From Candidatus Acetothermia bacterium JdFR-50 (GTDB lineage Bacteria; Bipolaricaulota; Bipolaricaulia; Bipolaricaulales; Bipolaricaulaceae), in contig MTNL01000009.1 of NCBI GenBank assembly GCA_002010365.1, positions 1-5,587 of the forward strand: 5,587 nucleotides of DNA. The letters are read 5' to 3'. Each line of letters begins with the position of its first letter. Position 1 is the first letter of the stretch. The notes under the pieces were generated by a model, which saw only the letters and a program-made list of their open reading frames with translations, ran no database searches and was not told where the DNA came from. The position numbers were made by a program, and so were the translations under genes. This document shows, piece by piece, positions 1-5,416 of the stretch.

Positions 1-1250
1 CAGGCGCCGAACTTGGGGCCGCGGTTGCAGTAGCCCAAAAGCTGGGGCACCAGGTTCCCCGAGAACCTCCCGAGCCCCCCCTCCGCCGCCGTCCGCTCCC
101 CGAACCGCTCCACCCGGTCGGGGCGGACCGAGGGCCCTACGAACAGCACCGGAACCGGGTCCGGGGTGTGATCCCCATAGTCGATGGGGGTGGTGTGGTC
201 CCCGGAGAAAGCGAGGTGGACCTCGTCGAGGTTCAACTTCTCGAGGAGCGTCCCGAAGAACTCGCGGTCGATGCGCTCGATGAACCGGGTTTTCGCCTCG
301 GGATCGTGGTCGTGGCCGGCGTTGTCGGTGCCCTTGATGTGGACGAACACGAAATCGTAGGTCTCCAGGGCCCTCAGGGCTGCCCTGGCCTTGGCCAAAA
401 GATCTGTCTTGAGGTCGCCGGTGGCCTCCGGGACCTCGATGACCTCCAGTCCCGCCGCCCGGGCCACCCCCTTGTACAGCGCCCCGCCGGCGATGCAGGC
501 GGCCCGGATCCCGTATTTCTCCGTCACCGGGAGGAGATGCGGCATAACCGCCGCTCCCCTGAGTAGCACGATGTTCCCCGGGGGCTTCCCTTCCTGGGCC
601 CGGCGCTTATTCACGGGGTGGTCCCGCAGGAGTGCGTAGGCCTGGCGGGTGGTCTCGTTCAGAACCTCGGCGGTGCGGCGGGCGGCTTCGGAGTCGTCCA
701 GGGGCTTCGCCTCCGCCACCGGGACCCCGGTCTCGTGGGGATCGGTATCCGAGACCGCCGCGGAGAGGCCCTCCCCCCGCAACACCAGCGCCCCCCGGTG
801 CTCGGTGGACGCCTGGAAGAACGCTTCCACTCCAAACTTTTGTAGATCGAGCCTCTTCAAGGCCTCCGCCAGTTCCTTTCCCTCCGCGAGCCTCCCGGCG
901 CGGCGATCCAGCACGATGAGCTTCCCGTCCCGCTCCTCCACGGTGGCGAAGTTGGCCCGGAAGCAAACGTCCCCGGCCCGGACCTCCATCCCGATCCCCA
1001 ACGCCTCGAAGGCCCCGCGGCCGGTGTAGACCTCATAGGGATCGTAGCCGAAGATGGAGAGGTGTGAGGTGTCGGAGCCCGGGCGCACCCCGGGGGCGAT
1101 GGGGTCCATGAGGCCGCAGGCCCCCTTCCGGGCCAGGCGATCCAGGTTGGGGGTGGAGGCCCGCTCGAGGCACGTGGCGTTCCCCCAGTCGGTGGGCCTC
1201 CCTCCGAGCCCATCGGCGATGACGAGAATGGCCTTGTAGGTCTTCCCCAT
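1..1250 (-). CDS. apgM: 2,3-bisphosphoglycerate-independent phosphoglycerate mutase, archaeal ApgM type (3' end at or just past the window edge)
   Basis: Interconverts 3-phosphoglycerate and 2-phosphoglycerate in cytoplasmic glycolysis/gluconeogenesis, using two divalent metal ions (alkaline-phosphatase superfamily). Reading from ATG at 1250-1248 gives 416 uninterrupted codons. Visible motifs are VIADGLGG with metal ligand D13; PGSDTSHLSIFGYDP (residues 57-71), where S59 aligns with the phosphorylated serine of the family; KGTDNAGHDHD (306-316) and SGDHTTP (349-355), the C-terminal metal-binding motifs. The PGSDT/GYDP wording marks the short archaeal-type ApgM (about 400-415 residues), not the ~510-residue GpmI. 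The last visible residues are KFGA and the two leftover bases read TG, so a TGA stop may lie one base outside the window. The start is fixed by AAGGAGGAGGAG directly before ATG. It is the third gene after ribH and hisS, 11 bases from the hisS stop. Family assignment is very secure. Confidence 0.95.
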   Translation of the reverse strand, partial: MGKTYKAILVIADGLGGRPTDWGNATCLERASTPNLDRLARKGACGLMDPIAPGVRPGSDTSHLSIFGYDPYEVYTGRGAFEALGIGMEVRAGDVCFRANFATVEERDGKLIVLDRRAGRLAEGKELAEALKRLDLQKFGVEAFFQASTEHRGALVLRGEGLSAAVSDTDPHETGVPVAEAKPLDDSEAARRTAEVLNETTRQAYALLRDHPVNKRRAQEGKPPGNIVLLRGAAVMPHLLPVTEKYGIRAACIAGGALYKGVARAAGLEVIEVPEATGDLKTDLLAKARAALRALETYDFVFVHIKGTDNAGHDHDPEAKTRFIERIDREFFGTLLEKLNLDEVHLAFSGDHTTPIDYGDHTPDPVPVLFVGPSVRPDRVERFGERTAAEGGLGRFSGNLVPQLLGYCNRGPKFGA

Positions 1251-1262
1251 CTCCTCCTCCTT
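1251..1262 (-). promoter_or_regulatory. Shine-Dalgarno of apgM, touching the hisS stop codon
   Basis: The minus strand reads TGA-AGGAGGAGGAG-ATG: the hisS stop (1264-1262) runs straight into a repeated GGAG purine tract that ends at the apgM start. The terminating ribosome would sit over the next binding site, which favours translational coupling of hisS and apgM. The tract offers more than one anti-SD register. Confidence 0.8.
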
Positions 1263-2536
1263 CAGATCCTCCGCTTAAGGTAATCGACCAGTTCGCCCAC
1301 GGGGACGTACTCTTCTTCCCCCGTGGAGAGGTCCCGGGTCTTGACTTCGCTGCGGGAGAGCTCCTCCTCCCCCAGGAAGAGGGCGTAGCGGGCGCCGCAC
1401 CTCGCCGCGGCCTGGAGGCGCTTGCGCAGGGAACGTCCCGCGTAGTCCATATCGGAGGGGATTCCCGCGCGCCGCAATGTCGCCAGGATCCTCAGGGCCT
1501 CGGCCACCTCAGCTTTCCCCACGGGGAGGAGGTAGACTCGGGGGCCGGCGATGATGTGGTAGCACCGATGGGATACATCCCGTTCCCCGAGGACGAGGAT
1601 CAAGCGCTCCAGCCCCCCGGCGAACCCCACCCCGGGGGTGGGCGGTCCCCCCAGGACTTCCACCAGGCCGTCGTAGCGGCCTCCACCCAAAAGGGCGTCC
1701 TGGGCTCCCAGGTCCCGGGAGGCGAGCTCGAACACCGTCCGGGTGTAGTAATCCAGACCCCGCACGAGCTTGGGGTCCATCTCGTACGCGAGCTCCAGGG
1801 CGTCCAGGTACTGGAGTAGCCCCTCGAAGTGGGCCCGGCACTCCTCGCACAAGTAATCGATGCTCCTCGGGGCGTCCCGGGCGATCTCCTGACAGGTGGG
1901 GACCTTGCAGTCGAGGATCCGTAGGGGGTTCTCCACCAGGCGGCGTTGGCAATCGGGGCAGAGCCTTTCCCGATGCGGCAAGAAGTATTCGCGTAAAGCT
2001 TCCCTATACCTCGGGCGGTCCTCGGGACACCCAATGGAGTTCAGCCGCAGAAAGAGACCTTCCCGCCGGAGCCCCAACCGCTCCATGATGTACCAGGCGA
2101 GATCGATCACCTCCGCGTCCAGGGCGGGGTCGAGGGAGCCTATGGCTTCGACGCCGTATTGGTGGAACTGGCGCTTCCGCCCCTTCTGGGGCTTTTCATA
2201 CCGGAACATGGGACCGAGGTAGTAAAGCTTCGCCACGCCCCCCCTGGCGTGGAGGCCGTGCTCGATGTAGGCCCGCACCACCGACGCGGTGGCCTCGGGG
2301 CGGAGGGCGAGCATCTGGCCCTTTTTGTCGGGGAAGACGTACATCTCCTTGTGGACGATGTCGGTGGCCTCTCCCACCCCCCGGGCGAAGAGCTCCGCCC
2401 GCTCCACGATGGGAGTACGGATCTCCCGGTATCCGTAGATGGCCACCGCCTCCCGGATTTCGGCCTCCACGTACTGCCACAGGAGAGCCTCCTCGGGGAG
2501 GATGTCGGTCATCCCGCGGACGGCCTCCACCTTCAT
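1262..2536 (-). CDS. hisS: Histidyl-tRNA synthetase (class II)
   Basis: Cytoplasmic HisRS activates histidine with ATP and charges tRNA-His. The 424-residue protein has the full family layout. The N-terminal catalytic core starts MKVEAVRGMTDILPEE, with the REIRTPIVE motif 1 region (37-45) and LRPEATASV (78-86). Motif 2 has YLGPMFRYEKPQKGRKRQF (106-124; R112 is the expected ATP-binding arginine). The histidine-binding signatures are LVRGLDYYTRTVFE (257-270, R259) and GGGRYDGL (284-291), and motif 3 is GVGFAGGLERL (302-312, R311). The anticodon-binding domain fills roughly 330-424. The insertion domain carries six cysteines (C193, C196, C210, C215, C230, C233) in CPDC, C-x4-C and CEEC arrangements, a pattern seen in part of the bacterial HisRS family and suggestive of a metal site. 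The ATG overlaps the ribH stop as ATGA; a G-rich SD (GGGGGAGGGG) lies 8 bases upstream inside ribH. Middle gene of the ribH-hisS-apgM run. Confidence 0.98.
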   Translation of the reverse strand: MKVEAVRGMTDILPEEALLWQYVEAEIREAVAIYGYREIRTPIVERAELFARGVGEATDIVHKEMYVFPDKKGQMLALRPEATASVVRAYIEHGLHARGGVAKLYYLGPMFRYEKPQKGRKRQFHQYGVEAIGSLDPALDAEVIDLAWYIMERLGLRREGLFLRLNSIGCPEDRPRYREALREYFLPHRERLCPDCQRRLVENPLRILDCKVPTCQEIARDAPRSIDYLCEECRAHFEGLLQYLDALELAYEMDPKLVRGLDYYTRTVFELASRDLGAQDALLGGGRYDGLVEVLGGPPTPGVGFAGGLERLILVLGERDVSHRCYHIIAGPRVYLLPVGKAEVAEALRILATLRRAGIPSDMDYAGRSLRKRLQAAARCGARYALFLGEEELSRSEVKTRDLSTGEEEYVPVGELVDYLKRRI

Positions 2537-3018
2537 TCGGCGAGCCCCTCCCCCTCGGCCAGCTCCTCCTCCAGGCGGATCATCTCGATCAGGGCCTCGG
2601 CGGCCTGGGCGCCTTTATTGCCCAGCTTCCCCCCGGCCCGCTCCAGGGCTTGCTCCTGAGCATCGGCGGTGATCACCCCGAAGGCCACTGGGACCGGGAG
2701 CTCCAGGGAGAGATTGGCGATCCCCTTGGCCACCTCGGCGGCCACGTACTCGAAGTGGGGCGTGGCGCCGCGGATCACCGCGGCCAGGGCCACGACGCCG
2801 TCCACCTCCCCGCTTTCCGCCAGGGCCTTGACCCCCCGGGGAAGCTCGAACGCCCCGGGGACCCAGGCCACATGGATATCCTCTTCCCGCACCCCCAGGC
2901 GCAGGAGCCGGTCCAGGGCGCCCTCCAGAAGCTCCCTGGTAAACACGTGGTTGAAGCGGGACGCTACGATCCCTACTCGCAGGCCCTCTCCGTTCAGCTT
3001 CCCCTCGTGGATACGCAC
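2533..3018 (-). CDS. ribH: 6,7-dimethyl-8-ribityllumazine synthase (GTG start)
   Basis: Condenses 5-amino-6-ribitylaminouracil with 3,4-dihydroxy-2-butanone 4-phosphate to give lumazine, the penultimate step of riboflavin synthesis; the family forms pentamers or 60-mer capsids in the cytoplasm. From GTG at 3018 the protein is 161 residues, the usual size. It begins MRIHEGKLNGEGLRVGIVAS, then RFN (21-23), PGAFELP (54-60), VIRGATPHFEYV (81-92, with H88 at the expected catalytic histidine), GVITADAQEQA (114-124) and R127 with GNKG (133-136). The frame stays open to ATG 3081, but the extra 21 residues match nothing in the family, while GTG 3018 has GGGAGG five bases upstream and gives the canonical N-terminus. 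The acidic tail (EEELAEGEGLAE) overlaps the hisS start by four bases. No other rib gene is visible nearby. Confidence 0.95.
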   Translation of the reverse strand: MRIHEGKLNGEGLRVGIVASRFNHVFTRELLEGALDRLLRLGVREEDIHVAWVPGAFELPRGVKALAESGEVDGVVALAAVIRGATPHFEYVAAEVAKGIANLSLELPVPVAFGVITADAQEQALERAGGKLGNKGAQAAEALIEMIRLEEELAEGEGLAE

Positions 3019-3023
3019 GGTCG

Positions 3024-3029
3024 CCTCCC
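3024..3029 (-). promoter_or_regulatory. Shine-Dalgarno that decides the ribH start
   Basis: The minus strand reads GGGAGG-CGACC-GTG. The six-base match to anti-SD with five-base spacing supports GTG 3018 over the in-frame ATG at 3081, whose upstream bases (about 3085-3095) show a weaker GGGA-type match. Confidence 0.7.
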
Positions 3030-3052
3030 GGCCGATTTGGTGACGGTCGTTT

Positions 3053-3081
3053 AGCTTAGCCCCCCGGGGAAGGGGAGGCAA
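3053..3081 (-). promoter_or_regulatory. Candidate sigma-70-type promoter of ribH-hisS-apgM
   Basis: On the minus strand TTGCCT (3081-3076) is followed, after exactly 17 bases, by TAAGCT (3058-3053). The -35 matches 4 of 6 consensus bases and the -10 only 3 of 6 (TAnnnT), so this is weak. Transcription would start near 3046, giving a leader of about 28 bases before GTG 3018 and excluding ATG 3081 from the mRNA. It is found by eye only; readthrough from the upstream gene is the alternative. Confidence 0.35.
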
Positions 3082-3120
3082 ATATCTCCCAATGTGGGCG
3101 TTCCGCTACAGGGGCTTAGC
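3054..3120 (+). repeat. GCTAAGC-based repeat pair flanking the ribH promoter region
   Basis: gcttagcccc (3054-3063) and ggggcttagc (3111-3120) form a 10-base inverted repeat with one central mismatch, separated by 47 bases. Because GCTNAGC is itself palindromic, the heptamer also reads as a direct repeat. One copy overlaps the candidate -10 box; the other starts three bases after the Kelch pseudogene stop. It could be a paired operator, the base of a long hairpin, or chance. Confidence 0.45.
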
Positions 3121-3122
3121 GA

Positions 3123-3838
3123 TCACGGCCGCCACTCGTACACCGCCTCGTTCCACTCAAAGCACCCGGGCGGAAGGGGGGCAAGCAAGGGATGGATTCC
3201 GGAAAGGAAGGTTTCAACGAGGAGCTCGGTACTCAACCAGCCCAGAAAGCCCCCTTCTATCCGCAGGACGCTCCTGTACCTGAAGGACCACGCCCCCCAG
3301 ATGCCGGTGCCCTGGAAGGACGGGGGGACGTGGTGGTGGTAGGTCCAGGTCCCGGCGGGGCTTCCCGTCCTCCCTCACGCCTCCGGCGACGTACAGGGTT
3401 CCCTCATGGAAGAAGGCCACGTGGAACCTCCGGGCCGGCGGCGCTTTTCCCGCCGCGAACCTGCGCCACTCGTTGGTCTCAAGATCCAGGATCCTCAGAT
3501 CTCCCAACAGGCCGGACTCACCCATGCCGCCATAGAGGACCACCTCGTGGTCCGATACCTGAGGTCAAACTGACCCCCAGCTGTGCCGGCGGGGGAGCAG
3601 TGGTGGGCAACGGCTCCCACCGATTCCCGACGAAACCGCAGATCTCGTTCTGCAAATCCCCCCGGTAGTCCTCGCCCTCGAACCTGAGAACGCGCCCGTC
3701 GTCCAGGACCACCACCGCGGGCCTGTACCTCGCGCTCGGGCTATCGGGGGCAGGGATCTGGTTCCAGGACTCGGCATATCCCGCGAGCGCCAACACGAGG
3801 AACACCACCATCGCCGAAAATCTCCGTTCGACGCGCAT
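3123..3838 (-). pseudogene. Secreted Kelch-repeat-like protein gene broken by two frameshifts
   Basis: Starting at ATG 3838, the first frame encodes a signal peptide (MRVERRF, then hydrophobic residues 10-20, likely cleaved after AGYA) and beta-propeller-like sequence with VVVLDDGRVLRFEG and GNRWEPLP. At about 3556-3565 coding moves to a second frame giving VSDHEVVLYGG, LRILDLETNEW and GTLYVAGG, typical Kelch strands with a Gly-Gly pair and a spaced Trp. At about 3341-3351 it moves again into a third frame (TWTYHHHVPP... to ...NEAVYEWRP) ending at TGA 3125-3123. In each stretch the chosen frame has G/C-rich third positions and protein-like composition. Both shifts have the same sense (one base extra or two missing); correcting them gives one protein of about 237-241 residues. 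The last ~75 residues are not clearly Kelch-like. Function unknown; probably an exported propeller protein. Sequencing error in one or both sites is the alternative to true decay. Confidence 0.7.
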
Positions 3839-3843
3839 CCGCC

Positions 3844-3852
3844 TCACCTCCT
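3844..3852 (-). promoter_or_regulatory. Near-perfect Shine-Dalgarno of the Kelch gene
   Basis: The minus strand reads AGGAGGTGA, fully complementary to the 16S 3' end, with 8 bases between AGGAGG and ATG 3838. It fixes the start immediately before the signal peptide and shows that translation initiation is intact although the body of the gene is shifted. The frame extends upstream to ATG 4033, but those residues look non-coding. Confidence 0.75.
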
Positions 3853-3864
3853 GAAATGGTGAAA

Positions 3865-3924
3865 GGCCCTTACACCCTAGCGCTCTGGGACATTTCCCCT
3901 CAAGGGCCAGGGGAGAAAACCCCT
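3865..3924 (+). other. Inverted repeats in the divergent kelch/mgtE spacer
   Basis: ggccctt (3865-3871) pairs with aagggcc (3902-3908) around a 30-base loop. Next to it AGGGG (3909-3913) pairs with CCCCT (3920-3924) around a six-base A-rich loop. Neither is followed by a T run on either strand, so they are not convincing terminators. The first repeat spans the candidate promoter of the minus-strand gene. The whole 162-base spacer (3839-4000) is too short for a typical M-box Mg2+ riboswitch plus expression platform, and I do not recognise one. Confidence 0.35.
3874..3903 (-). promoter_or_regulatory. Candidate promoter of the Kelch pseudogene
   Basis: The minus strand has TTGAGG (3903-3898) and TAGGGT (3879-3874) separated by 18 bases. 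Matches to consensus are 4 of 6 and 3 of 6. The predicted start near 3867 would leave a leader of about 30 bases containing the strong Shine-Dalgarno. Support is limited to spacing and position. Confidence 0.3.
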
Positions 3925-3945
3925 CGCCTCGGCCCGATGCCTGGG

Positions 3946-3973
3946 TTGCCCGAGCCCCTGGGCGCGTTAAGGT
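3946..3973 (+). promoter_or_regulatory. Candidate promoter of mgtE
   Basis: TTGCCC (3946-3951), a 16-base spacer and TAAGGT (3968-3973) lie upstream of mgtE. Matches are 4 of 6 and 3 of 6. The start site would be near 3980, leaving about 20 bases that include AGAGAGG. The form TTGCCN / TAAGNT resembles the candidate ribH promoter, but both are weak. Confidence 0.3.
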
Positions 3974-4000
3974 CTGGGGACGCGAGAGAGGCGATTCCAT

Positions 4001-5365
4001 ATGCCCCACGATGGAGGGACACAGCTCGTGCAACGCGGCGCCTCCCGGGTCAGGGAGCTCGTGGCTCGGAAGGACTGGCGGGGGTTGCGGGGGTTCCTGA
4101 GCTCGTTCCCCCCTCCGGATATCGCCGAGATCCTGGCCGAGCTACCGGAGGAGGAGATGGTGATCGCGTTCCGGCTGCTTCCCCGGAAGCTCGCTGCCGA
4201 CGTCTTCGCCGAGCTGGACGTGGAGAAGGAGGAAGCCCTCCTCGAGCGGCTACGGGATCGTAAGCTCCTTCAGGTCCTCTTGGAGCTTCCCCCGGACGAG
4301 CGCACCGACCTCCTGGAGGAGCTCCCCGGAAGACTCACCCAGAAGCTCCTCAACATCCTCCCCCCCGCCGAGAGGCGAGAGGCCCTGGAGCTTTTGGGAT
4401 ACCCCGAGAACAGCGTGGGACGCCTCATGACCCCCGATTACGTGGCCCTGAAGCCCTACTGGACCATCGAGGTGGCCCTTGAACACATCCGCCGGTTCGG
4501 CCGCGACGCCGAGACGGTGAACATGGTGTACGTGGTGGATGAGAAGTGGCACCTCCTGGACGACATCCCCCTGCGCCGGGTGATTCTGGCCCCGCCGGAG
4601 ACCGATGTGGCCACCATCATGGACCACCACTTTGTGGCCGTCGAGGCCCACGCCGACCAGGAAGAGGCCATCCGCCTCATGGAGAAATACGACCTCATCG
4701 CCCTCCCGGTGGTGGACCGGGACGGGGTGCTTTTGGGCATCGTCACCGTGGACGACATCCTTGACGTCCTGGAGGAGGAGTTCACCGAGGATGTCCAGAA
4801 GGGGGCGAGCGTGGTTCCCCTTGGGACGAGCTACACCGCGGCTTCTACCTTCGTCCTCTTCCGCAAGCGGGTGGTGTGGCTTTTGCTTTTGGCCTTGGCC
4901 GGGTTTCTCTCGGGGAGCGTTATCTCCGCCTTCGAGGAGGTATTGGGGAAGGTGATCGCCTTGGCCGCCTTCATCCCCGTCCTCATCGATACCGGGGGGA
5001 ACACCGGCACCCAGTCCGCCACCCTCATTATCCGGGCCATCGCCACCGGCGAGCTCACCCTCAGGCGGTGGCTCTCCGTGGTGACGAAGGAGTCGGCGGT
5101 GGGGATCCTCCTGGGGACGGCGCTGGGGAGCGTCCTTTACCTCTGGAGCTACGTATGGAAGGGGGACCCGCGGGTGAGCGTGGCTGTGGGGCTCGCGGTG
5201 GTGTTCATCGTGCTCTTCGCGAACTTGGTGGGAAGCCTCCTCCCCATCCTCCTTACCAAGCTCCGCTTGGACCCGGCGGTGGTGAGCAGCCCCCTGATAA
5301 CCACGGTGATGGACGTCACCGGCCTCCTCATTTACTTCGGCATCGCCACCGCCATCCTCTCTTGA
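4001..5365 (+). CDS. mgtE: MgtE-family magnesium transporter/channel with CBS domains
   Basis: Inner-membrane Mg2+ channel gated by intracellular Mg2+ through its cytosolic domains. The 454 residues match the family's usual ~450. The N domain of acidic helical repeats covers about 15-135 (PPPDIAEILAELPEEE, ELPPDERTDLLEELP). Paired CBS domains cover about 140-260 (GRLMTPDYVALKP at 140-152; LPVVDRDGVLLGIVTVDDIL at 235-254). A connecting plug-type helix lies near 262-290 (EDVQKG, LFRKRV). Five membrane segments follow: about 291-310, 317-346, 361-385, 395-418 and 432-452. IDTGGNTGTQSATLIIRA (329-346) and ITTVMDVTGLLIYF (433-446) are hallmark pore sequences; D438 aligns with the conserved Mg2+-selectivity aspartate. 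ATG 4001 has AGAGAGG nine bases upstream. In-frame GTG 4028, with GGAGGG nine bases before it, is a fair alternative that removes nine residues. Divergent from the Kelch pseudogene. Confidence 0.96.
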   Translation: MPHDGGTQLVQRGASRVRELVARKDWRGLRGFLSSFPPPDIAEILAELPEEEMVIAFRLLPRKLAADVFAELDVEKEEALLERLRDRKLLQVLLELPPDERTDLLEELPGRLTQKLLNILPPAERREALELLGYPENSVGRLMTPDYVALKPYWTIEVALEHIRRFGRDAETVNMVYVVDEKWHLLDDIPLRRVILAPPETDVATIMDHHFVAVEAHADQEEAIRLMEKYDLIALPVVDRDGVLLGIVTVDDILDVLEEEFTEDVQKGASVVPLGTSYTAASTFVLFRKRVVWLLLLALAGFLSGSVISAFEEVLGKVIALAAFIPVLIDTGGNTGTQSATLIIRAIATGELTLRRWLSVVTKESAVGILLGTALGSVLYLWSYVWKGDPRVSVAVGLAVVFIVLFANLVGSLLPILLTKLRLDPAVVSSPLITTVMDVTGLLIYFGIATAILS

Positions 5366-5402
5366 TCCCCACGGTAACTGGCGCGCAGCAGCCGTCGGGC
5401 CG

Positions 5403-5408
5403 TATACT
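5403..5408 (+). promoter_or_regulatory. -10 box (TATACT) placed for leaderless transcription of moaB
   Basis: TATACT matches 5 of 6 -10 consensus bases and ends eight bases before ATG 5417, so the predicted transcription start falls at about 5415-5417, on or next to the start codon. No -35 match is evident at 16-18 bases upstream, and there is no purine-rich Shine-Dalgarno before the ATG. Both fit the TANNNT leaderless arrangement known in several bacterial groups. The mgtE-moaB gap (5366-5416) holds no convincing terminator. Confidence 0.5.
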
Positions 5409-5416
5409 CCCGCGGG

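Noticed and set aside
168..966. Several open frames of 80-130 codons on both strands at the left end
   Set aside because: All are off-frame shadows of apgM, whose motifs run continuously through the region on the minus strand.
3019..3122. Possible FMN (RFN) riboswitch upstream of ribH
   Set aside because: None of the conserved RFN blocks are visible and the predicted leader is only about 28 bases.
3192..3668. A 158-codon plus-strand open frame across the Kelch pseudogene
   Set aside because: Low-complexity Pro/Gly/Arg composition with no recognisable motif; the minus strand carries Kelch motifs and a signal peptide with a strong Shine-Dalgarno.
3909..3924. AGGGG/CCCCT hairpin as a terminator
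   Set aside because: Five-base stem with no T tract on either strand, and it sits between two divergent gene starts where a terminator is not expected.
3839..4033. N-terminal extension of the Kelch gene to ATG 4033
   Set aside because: The added 65 residues lack protein-like character and would place the signal peptide internally and overlap mgtE; ATG 3838 has a near-perfect Shine-Dalgarno.
5366..5416. Terminator between mgtE and moaB
   Set aside because: Only four-base stems (such as CGGG/CCCG at 5396-5412) and no T run, so no intrinsic terminator can be supported.
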